Shown one piece after another: positions 1-9,200 of a stretch of DNA of 64,000 bases (position 1 is the stretch's first letter; each line of letters begins with the position of its first letter). The notes beneath the pieces were generated by a model. That model worked only from the letters and a program-made list of their open reading frames with translations, did not search any database and was not told the origin of the DNA. A program made the position numbers and the translations under genes. Origin of the DNA: Epibacterium ulvae (GTDB lineage Bacteria; Pseudomonadota; Alphaproteobacteria; Rhodobacterales; Rhodobacteraceae); assembly GCF_900102795.1 (NCBI RefSeq), contig NZ_FMWG01000003.1, forward strand, positions 186,001-250,000. The letters are read 5' to 3'.

Positions 1-22
1 TCGGGTGTGCTCGCTTCACCAA

Positions 23-39
23 TTTAGAACTGTTCTAAA
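23..39. promoter_or_regulatory. 17-nt palindrome, candidate iron/Fe-S operator (Iron-Rhodo-box-like)
   Basis: A perfect inverted repeat TTTAGAAC-T-GTTCTAAA lies 72 nt before the first start codon. It has the general form of the Iron-Rhodo-box proposed as the IscR site of Rhodobacterales. In that group an alpha/beta hydrolase of the type found next is often encoded near iscR-suf. The assignment to IscR is inference, because the gene to the left is outside the window. Confidence 0.5.
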
Positions 40-111
40 CTGACCGAGGGAATTCGTCAAGTATATCCGTCGTTCCGTTTCTGTAAATCGAGAGTAGGAT
101 TCCAACCGCCC

Positions 112-765
112 ATGCCTGAGGTCATTTTTCCCGGACCCGAAGGTCGCCTAGAAGGCCGCTATCACCCGCAAAAAGAAAAAGATGCGCCCATCGCGATCGT
201 GCTGCATCCGCACCCCCAGTTTGGCGGGACGATGAACAATAAGGTTGTCTACAACCTGCATTACGCATTCTACAACATGGGCTTTACCGTTTTGCGGTTC
301 AACTTCCGCGGAGTGGGGCGCAGCCAGGGCGAATATGACCAAGGTGTTGGCGAATTGTCTGATGCAGCCTCAGCGCTGGATTATCTGCAATCGATGAACA
401 ACAACTCCAAACACTGTTGGGTCGCTGGTTTCTCCTTTGGTGCTTGGATTGGAATGCAGTTGCTTATGCGCCGTCCAGAAATCACCGGCTTCATTTCGGT
501 CGCTCCCCCTGCAAACATGTACGATTTCTCATTCCTTGCGCCCTGCCCGTCATCAGGTCTGATTATCAATGGAAGCGCAGATCGCGTTGCACCGCCTGCT
601 GATACTGTAGGACTGGTGAACAAACTGCATGAGCAAAAAGGGATCACCATCACCCATGAAGAGGTCGAAGGTGCGGATCATTTCTTCCAAGACCAGCATA
701 TGGACACGATGGTTGGCTCCGTCTCTGACTATGTAAAGCGTCGTCTAACGGAAAACTCACGCTGA
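112..765 (+). CDS. alpha/beta hydrolase (COG2945-like)
   Basis: Cytoplasmic serine hydrolase of 217 aa, the usual length for the small COG2945 dienelactone-hydrolase-like group. The nucleophile elbow GFSFGA puts Ser108 in place, with Asp157 (GSADRV) and His190 (GADHFF) as the likely rest of the triad. The HPHPQFGGT segment near residue 33 is the oxyanion-side motif of this group. No signal peptide is seen. It is the first gene of a three-gene operon: its stop codon overlaps the next start by one base. In Rhodobacterales such hydrolases often sit beside iscR-suf genes, and the palindrome at 23-39 fits that setting. The substrate is unknown. The upstream AGGA is rather far from the ATG. Confidence 0.85.
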   Translation: MPEVIFPGPEGRLEGRYHPQKEKDAPIAIVLHPHPQFGGTMNNKVVYNLHYAFYNMGFTVLRFNFRGVGRSQGEYDQGVGELSDAASALDYLQSMNNNSKHCWVAGFSFGAWIGMQLLMRRPEITGFISVAPPANMYDFSFLAPCPSSGLIINGSADRVAPPADTVGLVNKLHEQKGITITHEEVEGADHFFQDQHMDTMVGSVSDYVKRRLTENSR

Positions 766-1016
766 TGAGCTCTTTAGATCGGTTAGCTGAGAAGCTCGCG
801 ACGGATACGCTCAAGATCCAGGACGCGACCGGCGAAGACCGTCTTTATATGGAGGTGGCCCAGGTTTTGGCCACCTCCTCGCAAACACTCGAAGAAGCTT
901 TTTTAACAGAAATTCGCGTTCACCTCGCCGAACGCAAGGCACGTTCTTTTTTGGAAAACAAGATCGCAACGCTTCAGGCCGAGATCGAGCGTGCAGAAGC
1001 AAAGGGACCTCTGTGA
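765..1016 (+). CDS. small conserved hypothetical protein
   Basis: An 83-aa, highly charged and mostly helical protein with no signal peptide, Cys pair or membrane segment. I do not recognise a named domain. It is probably real: its ATG overlaps the hydrolase stop (TGATG) and its stop overlaps the GTG of the HD gene (GTGA), the classic pattern of translational coupling. The last 30 residues look like a short coiled coil (LENKIATLQAEIERAEAK). It may be a partner of one of its neighbours, but nothing in the sequence shows which. Confidence 0.65.
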   Translation: MSSLDRLAEKLATDTLKIQDATGEDRLYMEVAQVLATSSQTLEEAFLTEIRVHLAERKARSFLENKIATLQAEIERAEAKGPL

Positions 1017-2179
1017 GACCTGATATTGATGATCAGTTCAAATTCTTAAACGACATTGAAAAACTCCGCGGCGTACAACGCAACAACAGATTACTGGACG
1101 GTTCGCGGCAAGAAAACTCCGCAGAGCACTCCTGGCATCTTGCACTTTTTGCTCTGACGTTGGCAGATTACGCCCCAAGACCGATCAATCCGACCCGTGT
1201 GATGCAAATGCTTTTGCTCCATGACGTGGTTGAAATAGATGTTGGCGACCACCCAATTCACCTTCAAACCGATTGGAAAGCCATCGCAGCGGCTGAACAA
1301 AAGGCAGCGATGCGTATTTTTGGACAACTCCCCGAACCGCAAGGCAAGGCGTTTCTGTCCTTATGGCAGGAATTTGAGGCCGCGACTTCTGCCGATGCTG
1401 TCTTTGCAAAGGTCTTGGATTTCACACAACCCCTGACACAGGTTGTCTTTGCAGATACACCAAGCCAGGAACACATCAGGATCTGTCGTGAAGCAGTTCT
1501 AAATGGGCGTTCAATGCGTCTCAAAGACGATTTTCCAGAGGTTTATCAGCTTGTTCTGAACATGCTAGATGGGAATGCTGCCTCTGGGAACACAACCTTG
1601 CTTTCACGTTTGGCTTTCCTGAACGAAGCAGACAAACTAAAATCAATTTATCGCGCCTCTAAACTGTGCGACGGGTCACGCCATGAGAACTCAGCTGAAC
1701 ATTCCTGGCACATTATGCTATATGCTTGGGTTTTGGCCGAACATGCAGAACAGCCCGTCGACCTAAACCGCGTCCTAATGATGCTGCTTTTACATGACTT
1801 GGTTGAAATTGACGCGGGTGATACTCCGATCCATGGGAAAATCTCAGCCGAGGATCTCGCTGCTTTAGAAGCAAGTGAGGATGCAGCAGCCACGCGTATA
1901 TTTGGCTTACTCCCCGCAGAGCAAGGAACTGCTTTCCTACAAATCTGGCGTGAATTTGAAGCAGCTGAAAGCGAGGATGCGCGTTTTGCCAAAGCTATTG
2001 ATCGCGTACAGCCATTGACGCTCAATCTGGCAAATGGGGGAGGCAGCTGGGTCGAGTATAATGTAAGTATGGCTCAATTAAATGAGCGCGTTGGCCGCAA
2101 GGTCGAAAACGGAGCGCCAGCGGTCTGGGCATATATGAAACCGATTGTACAAAAATGGTTCCAAGCAAACGTGCATTGA
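1013..2179 (+). CDS. tandem HD-domain protein (YfbR-like, two HD units)
   Basis: 388 aa made of two similar HD-phosphohydrolase units, about residues 1-190 and 200-388. Each carries NSAEHSWH (His39/His42; His230/His233), LLLHD-VEID-GD (His70-Asp71; His261-Asp262) and a late FAK--D Asp, so both metal sites look intact. Single-unit relatives (YfbR/COG1896) are 5'-deoxynucleotidases of about 190-200 aa, so this is an internal duplication. The start is GTG at 1013, overlapping the stop of the upstream gene. Substrate probably a nucleoside monophosphate, by family only. A hairpin at 2202-2228 ends the operon. Confidence 0.85.
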   Translation: MRPDIDDQFKFLNDIEKLRGVQRNNRLLDGSRQENSAEHSWHLALFALTLADYAPRPINPTRVMQMLLLHDVVEIDVGDHPIHLQTDWKAIAAAEQKAAMRIFGQLPEPQGKAFLSLWQEFEAATSADAVFAKVLDFTQPLTQVVFADTPSQEHIRICREAVLNGRSMRLKDDFPEVYQLVLNMLDGNAASGNTTLLSRLAFLNEADKLKSIYRASKLCDGSRHENSAEHSWHIMLYAWVLAEHAEQPVDLNRVLMMLLLHDLVEIDAGDTPIHGKISAEDLAALEASEDAAATRIFGLLPAEQGTAFLQIWREFEAAESEDARFAKAIDRVQPLTLNLANGGGSWVEYNVSMAQLNERVGRKVENGAPAVWAYMKPIVQKWFQANVH

Positions 2180-2201
2180 CAGTCAAATGAACAAACCTCA
2201 C

Positions 2202-2228
2202 AGAAATCATCGTTCCTCGATGATTTCT
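2202..2228 (+). terminator. stem-loop after the HD gene
   Basis: An 11-bp perfect stem (AGAAATCATCG / CGATGATTTCT) with a 5-nt loop, 22 nt after the HD stop. The T-tract is poor (TTTCTTA), so it may be a weak intrinsic terminator or an mRNA 3' stabiliser. Confidence 0.6.
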
Positions 2229-2474
2229 TAGTAGGGTGTGGCGCGCTTGCAAACACCAATCATCGCCAGCAGAGTAATCTGCTTCAACTCTACAATCTCG
2301 TTATCCTATGGCCGAGTAGAGACGTGCCAATCTTCTCCAAAATACTCTTATTACTAGAAAAAACTTGCACCTTTTCAGCAAAAACGTGCGTGCATAAAAT
2401 ATATTTATTGGTTGAATCCCTAGAAACGCTTCACTGATTGATGTGACGAGTTTAATCGAGGAAAGCGCTGCTCT
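2229..2474. other. AT-rich intergenic stretch
   Basis: About 245 bases with noticeably higher A+T than the surrounding genes and no convincing ORF on either strand. It includes an A/T run around 2395-2412 that could supply a promoter for the next gene. A GAGGAAA ribosome-binding site ends about 10 nt before the ATG at 2475. No RNA gene or repeat was recognised. Confidence 0.4.
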
Positions 2475-3272
2475 ATGAAGGTTTCTCCAAAAAACGTAAT
2501 GGGCTTGGCTTTGCTGACTGCTGCAACAGCGCGTACAAATCCACCGACCATGCCACAATTAAGCAAACCAGATCTCAGTGCGCAAAATCATACAAATAGT
2601 TTTAATACACAAAAATCTATATTTGCAGAGACCAGCAATAGCCAACAAGCGGAATTTATGAATAAATTTTCGATTCCACTCGATATTGCATCGATAGAAA
2701 CACCCGTAGACCTAGAGAATCTTACCCAAAAGGTTGTCGATCGGGTCGGAGTGCCAGCCACAACAGATGCAAGCCAATTCGTTTCAAGAGAAGATTTAGG
2801 CCTCTCTGAGGGGGCACGGCTTCATATCGACATCGGAGGCGAGGGCTTTCATGAAGCCGGTGGTGTGACCTCCGGTTTCACCACCGCGCTGAATCTTAAC
2901 GCTCAAGCATATGATTCACAAAATCCAGATATTGCGATCCCGAATCTGGTGCAGGTTTCTTCGTGGAGCGAAGACCCGCCTTATCCATTTAGAGACGAGA
3001 CAGTTGATCATTTTACGATGCAAGGCGCGCCGTTGACGGATCACAATGTCAACGAAATTGCACGCACACTCAGAGAGGGTGGTACAGTTGAGCTCTGGAT
3101 CGATCATGGTGATTTTGACGCGAATCTGGAGGCTCTTGCAAAAGAGTTAGGTTCAACACCCAGATGGAGTGACGACCCTGAAAGCGGCGTAGTGAATGAA
3201 TTTGAGGGCAGTTTCCCAACACCTAAAGTGGTTTTGCAAAAAACAACCCAACCCGAAAATGATGAGCTATAA
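2475..3272 (+). CDS. orphan protein with methyltransferase-like fold as in polymorphic-toxin tails
   Basis: 265 aa. The N-terminal 110 residues are low-complexity, rich in Asn, Thr and Gln, with a short hydrophobic stretch at 8-18. Residues about 115-210 look like a degenerate Rossmann methyltransferase: LHIDIGGEG (116-124) in place of motif I, IPNLV (155-159), TVDHFTMQGAPLT and EIARTLREGGTVELWI (194-209). From memory, this pattern resembles the GGEG-type tail domain at the C-terminus of Rhs/polymorphic toxin proteins. Here it stands alone with no delivery domain and no obvious immunity partner. High A+T suggests transfer. The toxin link is inference, and it may be an ordinary orphan. Confidence 0.6.
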   Translation: MKVSPKNVMGLALLTAATARTNPPTMPQLSKPDLSAQNHTNSFNTQKSIFAETSNSQQAEFMNKFSIPLDIASIETPVDLENLTQKVVDRVGVPATTDASQFVSREDLGLSEGARLHIDIGGEGFHEAGGVTSGFTTALNLNAQAYDSQNPDIAIPNLVQVSSWSEDPPYPFRDETVDHFTMQGAPLTDHNVNEIARTLREGGTVELWIDHGDFDANLEALAKELGSTPRWSDDPESGVVNEFEGSFPTPKVVLQKTTQPENDEL

Positions 3273-3341
3273 CCAAATCAGAATCTAACCATCTTTTGAC
3301 AATCAAAACGAAGGCCATACTCCATAGCTTGTGAAAGCGGA

Positions 3342-3375
3342 AAAAAGGGGCCACCATGATAAGTGACCCCTTTTT
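3342..3375. terminator. bidirectional terminator
   Basis: A 13-bp stem (AAAAAGGGGCCAC with GTGACCCCTTTTT, one G-T pair) separates the convergent genes ending at 3272 (+) and 3400 (-). It has a T-run on the plus strand and the matching A-run gives one on the minus strand, so it should stop transcription from both sides. Confidence 0.85.
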
Positions 3376-3399
3376 ATTTTTACATCTAGGAGCGCTAAA

Positions 3400-4926
3400 T
3401 TATGCAGCACCGCGCTCGTATGAAACCGCAACCGGATTAACCCGATATACGTTGAGTGTTTTACCAAGCGACACAGCTTTGTTGTTCATCTGCAAACCCA
3501 TCGCCGCCATTTCTTCCACCATTGCGGCATTTGTCTGCGTAGAGGAATCCAAACTACCAAGTGCGTCTGCCATCTCACGCAGAGCAACGGCCTGATGTTC
3601 CGAGGTGCTGGAAATATTATCGATCAATGTGCTGGTTTCCTGAACCTTTGCTTCGATATCCCGCAATGCCTCCCCCGCACGGTTCACAAGGTTTGACCCT
3701 TCAGAAACCTGTCGCGCACTTTTCTCAATGAGCTGTTTGACCTCATTCGCCGCAGATGCAGTACGTTGTGCCAACGCACCGACCTCAGAGGCAACGACGG
3801 CAAAACCGCGGCCGCTTTCACCCGCACGGGCAGCTTCCACCCCTGCATTGAGAGCCAAAAGATTGGTCTGGAAGGAAATATCTTCGATCACAGTAATAAT
3901 GGTCGAGATTTCCGAAGAAGACCCCTCGATTTCAACCATCGCTGACACCGCAGTTTTCATTACGTTGGCATTGTCCACCGCGCTATCACGCGCGCTACGT
4001 GCATTGTCACGGGCCTTGCCTGCATCGGTCGCGCTGTCTTGCACCGAACTGCTCAACTCCTGAAGGGCAGCAGTGGTTTCTGTAAGCGCCGCAGCTTGAG
4101 ATTCGGTACGCGTTGCAAGGCTTTGAACCGATCCAGAAAGCTCTTCTGCGTTTTGGCGGAACTCCATAGATGCATCCACCGCCGTTCCAATGCTGCCCGA
4201 AATACTATCGCTAAGCGTATTGAAGCTTTGTTTAATCTTCTCGTACTCGCCGGGAAAGCTTTCCTCGATTGGGCACGCCAGATCACCTTGTGACATCTGC
4301 GACAAGTGCTGGCCAAAGACTTCTACCACATGATTGGCATCTTGCTGACTTTCCAGCGCCTTAGCTTCTGCAACTTCAGCAGCTTTAGTTTTCGCTTTTG
4401 CAAGCTCCTGCTCGCGTTGTAAGGCTTTATCTGCATTTATTTTTTTCAACATGCTGACAAGCAAAACAGCTGCCTCCAGAACGATAATCCCAGCATGTAA
4501 AGTTGTTCGCTGTAGATTTTCTACAATGCTCCCGCTTGGGTACACCAACTGAGGCAATAAGACCGAAAAAGACAAATGATGAACCGCGATAAGCGCAGTT
4601 GCGAACAAAAGTGCGGCAGGGCTACCGATGGTGGACACAATCGCAAGCACAGCAAAAAACATCATATGCGTATCAAGCTGCCAAGGATGCCCCTGAAAAG
4701 CCAATGTCAGCAAAATGCAATGGCTCACTAGACAAAAGCTAATAATAAAATCACGCAAGCGATCGTTGGCAAACTTTGCACCATAAGCCATCAGACCCAA
4801 TATCGCACTTGCTGGCAACATGGACCACCAAGGCAGCGCCTCATTAAGAAAGGTTACAGCCAAGGTTGGACCAGGTATCAGCAGCCAACTGGCAATTTGC
4901 TGGATATTTCGTTCATTTTTGTCCAT
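3400..4926 (-). CDS. methyl-accepting chemotaxis protein
   Basis: 508-aa chemoreceptor. The first 170 residues form about five or six membrane helices with short loops and no large periplasmic domain, so it probably senses a membrane or cytoplasmic cue. A cytoplasmic linker rich in Ala, Lys and Glu follows, then a HAMP-like stretch ([17 protein letters not shown]). The signalling domain contains the highly conserved hairpin tip ([30 protein letters not shown]). No C-terminal CheR-docking pentapeptide is visible. A 103-aa secreted protein gene lies 32 nt upstream on the same strand. No che genes are in the window. The ligand is unknown. Confidence 0.92.
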   Translation of the reverse strand: MDKNERNIQQIASWLLIPGPTLAVTFLNEALPWWSMLPASAILGLMAYGAKFANDRLRDFIISFCLVSHCILLTLAFQGHPWQLDTHMMFFAVLAIVSTIGSPAALLFATALIAVHHLSFSVLLPQLVYPSGSIVENLQRTTLHAGIIVLEAAVLLVSMLKKINADKALQREQELAKAKTKAAEVAEAKALESQQDANHVVEVFGQHLSQMSQGDLACPIEESFPGEYEKIKQSFNTLSDSISGSIGTAVDASMEFRQNAEELSGSVQSLATRTESQAAALTETTAALQELSSSVQDSATDAGKARDNARSARDSAVDNANVMKTAVSAMVEIEGSSSEISTIITVIEDISFQTNLLALNAGVEAARAGESGRGFAVVASEVGALAQRTASAANEVKQLIEKSARQVSEGSNLVNRAGEALRDIEAKVQETSTLIDNISSTSEHQAVALREMADALGSLDSSTQTNAAMVEEMAAMGLQMNNKAVSLGKTLNVYRVNPVAVSYERGAA

Positions 4927-4958
4927 CCGGTTATCCTCTTCTTAGGATGGTGTACGAG

Positions 4959-5270
4959 TTAGACCGCACAAAGTTCTAATACACGAGCGCCATTTAGAAC
5001 TAGCCACGCACCATGCGCGCGTAGATTACGAATATCTTGTGAATTCTCGATTTCGACCAGCACTCCCATGGGCGCGCGGACCGGAGAAATTTCAGCAATC
5101 TGTGCTCGCTCTATGATCTCGCTAATATCTCTGCTCCAAGGTGGTGCAATAACAAGCGCAACGCCTCCCGGCTTAGGCGCGGGCTGCATGACAAGAGCGG
5201 CAATCGGGCTTGCAGCAACAATCAACGTCGCAATGGAGGGAAACAGTATATTGAGCGATTTGGTCTTCAT
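4959..5270 (-). CDS. small secreted or membrane-anchored hypothetical protein
   Basis: 103 aa from the ATG at 5270; a longer frame would need a TTG at 5291. Residues 8-28 are hydrophobic and may be a signal peptide or a membrane anchor (LFPSIATLIVAASPIAALV). The rest is a short mixed segment with no known motif. It lies 32 nt upstream of the chemoreceptor on the same strand, so the two are probably cotranscribed. The ribosome-binding site is weak. I do not recognise a family. An inverted repeat, AGTTCTAA/TTAGAACT, in its last codons is probably chance. Confidence 0.55.
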   Translation of the reverse strand: MKTKSLNILFPSIATLIVAASPIAALVMQPAPKPGGVALVIAPPWSRDISEIIERAQIAEISPVRAPMGVLVEIENSQDIRNLRAHGAWLVLNGARVLELCAV

Positions 5271-5477
5271 AAGAAGGACAATAGTCCACAAAAATTTACG
5301 GTAGCTTATCGTGACTTGGGATTTCTTCGGTTTTTGGGCGAACCAATACGTTTAATTCCCCGCAATCACGTTCGGCTAAAAGTCAAAAGCACAATGCATC
5401 TAAAAGACGCCTTTTTGCTGGCCTTCTGGTGCGGTTCGCGCTATGGGCGGCGCAACTTCCTCTAAAAGGCTAACGTC

Positions 5478-7298
5478 ATGGACCTGCGCAATATTGCGAT
5501 CATCGCCCACGTTGACCACGGTAAGACAACCCTGGTCGACGAGCTTCTAAAACAATCCGGTGTTTTCCGTGAGAACCAGGCTGTGGCTGAGCGGGCCATG
5601 GACAGCAACGATCTGGAACGCGAGCGCGGTATTACCATTCTTGCCAAAGCGACCTCGGTTGAATGGAAAAATACCCGTATCAATATCGTTGACACCCCCG
5701 GCCACGCCGATTTCGGCGGCGAAGTAGAACGCATCTTGTCCATGGTTGATGGTGTTGTACTGCTGGTGGACGCGGCTGAAGGCCCGATGCCTCAGACCAA
5801 GTTCGTAACCTCCAAAGCACTTGCCTTGGGTCTGCGACCTATTGTGGTTGTAAACAAAGTCGACAAGCCCGATGGCGAACCCGATCGTGCATTGGATCAG
5901 TGCTTTGATCTGTTTGCGAACCTCGACGCAACAGATGAGCAGCTGGATTTCCCATCTATGTATGCCTCTGGCCGTTCGGGTTGGGCCGATATGACATTGG
6001 ATGGACCGCGCGAAGATCTCTCGGCGCTGTTTGATCTGATCGTTGATCACGTACCTGCACCTGCACAGATCGCAAAACGTGAAGAACCCTTCCAGATGTT
6101 GGCAACCACGCTGGGATCCGACCCCTTCATGGGACGTATCCTGACAGGTCGCGTTGAAAGCGGTACACTCAAAGCGGGTGATAGCCTCAAGGCCCTGACC
6201 CGTGAAGGTGAGCTAATCGAAAACTTCCGCTGCACCAAAGTGCTGGCGTTCCGTGGTTTGCAGCAACAGCCTATTGATGTGGCTGAAGCAGGCGATATCG
6301 TCTCAATCGCGGGTATGACGAAAGCCACAGTGGCGGATTCTCTGGTTAATCCAACCGTTGAAACAGCCCTGCCCGCACAGCCGATCGATCCGCCAACCAT
6401 TACCGTTACATTTGGCATCAACGACAGCCCATTGGCAGGCCGTGATGGTAAAAAGGTTCAATCGCGCGTTATTCGTGATCGCCTGATGAAAGAAGCCGAG
6501 CAAAACGTTGCGATCAAAATCACTGATACTCCCGGTGGTGAAGCCTTTGAAGTCGCCGGTCGCGGCGAACTGCAGATGGGTGTTTTGATCGAAAATATGC
6601 GCCGTGAAGGTTTTGAACTGTCGATTTCACGCCCGCAGGTTCTCTTCAAGGAAGAAGACGGCGTGCGTATGGAGCCTGTCGAAGAAGCCACGATTGATGT
6701 TGACGACGAATATTCCGGCGTTGTCATCGAAAAGCTAACCGGTCACCGCAAAGGTGAATTGGTAGAAATGAAGCCCGCAGGTGCTGGCAAAACCCGCATT
6801 ATCGCACATGTTCCTTCACGTGGTCTGATTGGCTATCACGGAGAATTCCTAACGGATACCCGCGGCACTGGTGTTTTGAACCGCGTATTCCATGGCTGGA
6901 CTCCGCACAAAGGCAAAATTCCCGGCCGTCGTGCTGGTGTTCTGATCTCGATGGAAAACGGCACCTCAGTTGCGTTTGCTCTGTGGAATCTGGAAGAACG
7001 CGGCAAGATGATGATCGGTGCACAAGCTGATGTGTACACAGGGATGATCATTGGTGAACATAGCCGTGAAAACGATTTGGAAGTGAACCCGCTGAAAGGT
7101 AAAAAACTGACCAACGTTCGCGCTTCAGGGACGGATGATGCGGTACGCCTTACCACACCAATGACGCTGAGCCTGGAAGAAGCGATTGCCTACATTGATG
7201 ACGACGAGTTGGTGGAGGTAACCCCCAACGCAATTCGTTTGCGCAAGCGTTATCTTGACCCGCATGAGCGGAAACGGATGGCAAAAGCCAACGCGTAA
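5478..7298 (+). CDS. typA: translational GTPase TypA/BipA
   Basis: 606 aa, the standard TypA length. G motifs are intact: AHVDHGKTT (P-loop), [14 protein letters not shown] and NKVDKPD. EF-Tu-like domain 2, EF-G-like domains and the TypA-specific C-terminal domain follow. TypA binds the ribosome and affects assembly and stress growth in the cytoplasm. It is a single gene, with a 185-nt leader upstream and a strong hairpin at 7312-7344 downstream. The N-terminal start [16 protein letters not shown] is the conserved one. Confidence 0.97.
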   Translation: MDLRNIAIIAHVDHGKTTLVDELLKQSGVFRENQAVAERAMDSNDLERERGITILAKATSVEWKNTRINIVDTPGHADFGGEVERILSMVDGVVLLVDAAEGPMPQTKFVTSKALALGLRPIVVVNKVDKPDGEPDRALDQCFDLFANLDATDEQLDFPSMYASGRSGWADMTLDGPREDLSALFDLIVDHVPAPAQIAKREEPFQMLATTLGSDPFMGRILTGRVESGTLKAGDSLKALTREGELIENFRCTKVLAFRGLQQQPIDVAEAGDIVSIAGMTKATVADSLVNPTVETALPAQPIDPPTITVTFGINDSPLAGRDGKKVQSRVIRDRLMKEAEQNVAIKITDTPGGEAFEVAGRGELQMGVLIENMRREGFELSISRPQVLFKEEDGVRMEPVEEATIDVDDEYSGVVIEKLTGHRKGELVEMKPAGAGKTRIIAHVPSRGLIGYHGEFLTDTRGTGVLNRVFHGWTPHKGKIPGRRAGVLISMENGTSVAFALWNLEERGKMMIGAQADVYTGMIIGEHSRENDLEVNPLKGKKLTNVRASGTDDAVRLTTPMTLSLEEAIAYIDDDELVEVTPNAIRLRKRYLDPHERKRMAKANA

Positions 7299-7311
7299 AA
7301 TCTGAATGCAG

Positions 7312-7344
7312 AACAGGCCATCCTAATTTCTGGGATGGCCTGTT
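7312..7344. terminator. bidirectional terminator after typA
   Basis: A 12-bp perfect stem (AACAGGCCATCC / GGATGGCCTGTT) with a 9-nt loop and T-rich 3' side lies between the convergent genes ending at 7298 (+) and 7351 (-). Confidence 0.85.
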
Positions 7345-7350
7345 TCTTAT

Positions 7351-8127
7351 TTAAATCACTGGTGAAAAACCTTCAACTTGGCTATCACCGCCTTCAAAGG
7401 TCGTAAAACTCTCGGGTGGGAGAGCCTTCCAACAGTCCCCTTTATGAAGCGGTTCTGAAACCACAAGATGCCCCTGCCCGTCCTCGTTTTTCATACTATA
7501 AACAGTTGGCGCAAAGGCGTCAGACGCGTATCGTACCACAAACAGCTTTTGCCCACAGGTAAAGGCGGCCCCTATCCGCATATGTGGCAAGTGCCCATGT
7601 TCGCGACTTAACGCCTCGAGACACCCCACAGCTCGCTGCATCGCACCTTTCGGATCATCAAATAACCCTTCAGAAATGGCGATCAAAAACAGGGCTTCAC
7701 TGTCCGTTGTCCCTTTACGCGCTGAATAGAGTTCATCAGGGATCATCATATCTGCACGTCTGCGAAAACTTTCAAATCCGCCAATCTGACCGTTGTGCAT
7801 AAAGGACCAGCACTCATGCGAAAATGGATGACAATTATTGTGGCTTGTTGCAGTTCCCGTAGACGCTCGGACATGTGCAAAAAATAAAGGCGACTTAACC
7901 TGGTGTGTGATAGACCGTAAATTGGGATCAGACCACGCTGGATGTGTATCTCTGTATATGCCAGGTTCTTTTCGGCTTCCGTACCAAGCTATCCCAAACC
8001 CGTCTGCATTGGTCGGCGTTTTGGCTTCATAAGACAGCATTGCCTGCTCAATCAATGAGTGCTCTGGCTTGCTGACGACCTCATCCAGATAAACAGGAGA
8101 CCCAATATAGGCGGCCCAACGGCACAT
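7351..8127 (-). CDS. class II glutamine amidotransferase (YafJ-like)
   Basis: 258-aa Ntn-type glutaminase domain alone. It starts Met-Cys, so Cys2 would be the catalytic nucleophile after Met removal. Typical glutaminase motifs follow: NADGFGIAWYG, ARASTGTATSHNNCHPF and FMHNGQIGGF. YafJ/EgtC-like proteins of this size act as amidohydrolases or glutaminases, but no ergothioneine genes are nearby, so EgtC itself is not supported. The acceptor substrate is unknown. It lies 68 nt downstream of the BrkB-like gene on the same strand and may be cotranscribed with it. Confidence 0.9.
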   Translation of the reverse strand: MCRWAAYIGSPVYLDEVVSKPEHSLIEQAMLSYEAKTPTNADGFGIAWYGSRKEPGIYRDTHPAWSDPNLRSITHQVKSPLFFAHVRASTGTATSHNNCHPFSHECWSFMHNGQIGGFESFRRRADMMIPDELYSARKGTTDSEALFLIAISEGLFDDPKGAMQRAVGCLEALSREHGHLPHMRIGAAFTCGQKLFVVRYASDAFAPTVYSMKNEDGQGHLVVSEPLHKGDCWKALPPESFTTFEGGDSQVEGFSPVI

Positions 8128-8195
8128 AATAAATTCCTCACTAAGACATATCAGCCACCATATACTCAGGGACGGAGAGACGGAAAAGAATTCAA

Positions 8196-9062
8196 TTATT
8201 CTCGCCTCTCTCCACGGTTTTGATCCATCAATGCGCCGTTGAACTCAGCTCCGAAGATCAAGATCGCTGCGTTCAGGTATAGAAATACAAGAGCTGCCAT
8301 TGCTCCAGCCAGCCCAGCGTAGGTTGTGGAATATTCAGCAAAGCGGCTTACGTATACAGAAAACGCCGCACTTGCGAGCCAGCACAAAAGATAGGTTAAA
8401 ACCACCCCCGGCAATATCCAAATCCATTTAGGACGCTGGACTGGAAGAACCAAATGACATACGGCGACCGCAATCAGAGGCAGGGTCATGACCAGTATCC
8501 CATTCAACCCGTTTTCCCATCCTGCTCCCAACTGCCAATTCACAATCGGGGCGAGATCCTGCAAATAGCCTGACAGCGTTTGCGCGTAAAATGGCAATAC
8601 AACTTCAAACACCACTGCGCTCAACAATGTGATCCCGCCAGCGATAACCAGAAGAACGCAAATCATACGGCTTAACCAAAACGGTCGAGCTTCCGTCTCA
8701 TGGTAGGCGGATACTATTGCAAGGCGGATCGCATCCACACCATTTGACGCAAAATACACGGCAAAGACCCCACCAAATGTCGCAAGGCTTAAAGATGAGC
8801 CTTGCAAGACAGCTTTGACTTCACGCACGATGGGATCAGCCACAGTTTGTGGCCACGCACCAAAGATCAGTTCAAGCACTTCATCCTTGTTCATGGTTTG
8901 CGAAAAGAGATCTGTGAATGCGCTTGCCAAGGCAACGGTAAACAAAACAAACGGAAACAGCGCAAGCATCATCGACATAGCGATATGGCTGCTCAGCACC
9001 CAACTGTTCTTAGCGTTAAACCGGCGCGCCGCCTCGACCAATGCGCTTGCTAAATAGAGCAT
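8196..9062 (-). CDS. YihY/virulence factor BrkB family membrane protein
   Basis: 288 aa with about six membrane helices, in the pattern of the YihY/BrkB (former RNase BN) family. Recognisable stretches are HIAMSMMLALFPFVLF, SNGVDAIRLAI, and the last helices YAGLAGAMAALVFLYLNAAILIFGAEFNG, which carry the family's most conserved residues. It is an inner-membrane protein of unsettled function. The old ribonuclease label is not supported for this family. It is divergent from the ABC operon that starts at 9201, across a 138-nt spacer. Confidence 0.9.
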   Translation of the reverse strand: MLYLASALVEAARRFNAKNSWVLSSHIAMSMMLALFPFVLFTVALASAFTDLFSQTMNKDEVLELIFGAWPQTVADPIVREVKAVLQGSSLSLATFGGVFAVYFASNGVDAIRLAIVSAYHETEARPFWLSRMICVLLVIAGGITLLSAVVFEVVLPFYAQTLSGYLQDLAPIVNWQLGAGWENGLNGILVMTLPLIAVAVCHLVLPVQRPKWIWILPGVVLTYLLCWLASAAFSVYVSRFAEYSTTYAGLAGAMAALVFLYLNAAILIFGAEFNGALMDQNRGERRE

Positions 9063-9200
9063 TTGTTTCGCTTATCCTTTACGTCTTTCACTGCCCAACT
9101 ACTTTGATCAAATGGTCGCACCAACATCAATTTGAATTGTGTTTGGGCTGAGTGACTTTCACAGTGACGTAGATTGAATTGACAGCGAGGCCGTATTGCG

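Noticed and set aside
4972-5001. AGTTCTAA/TTAGAACT inverted repeat, 14-nt spacer
   Set aside because: Lies inside the last codons of the small secreted protein gene, with no T-run. The spacing differs from the 17-nt palindrome at 23-39, so chance is more likely.
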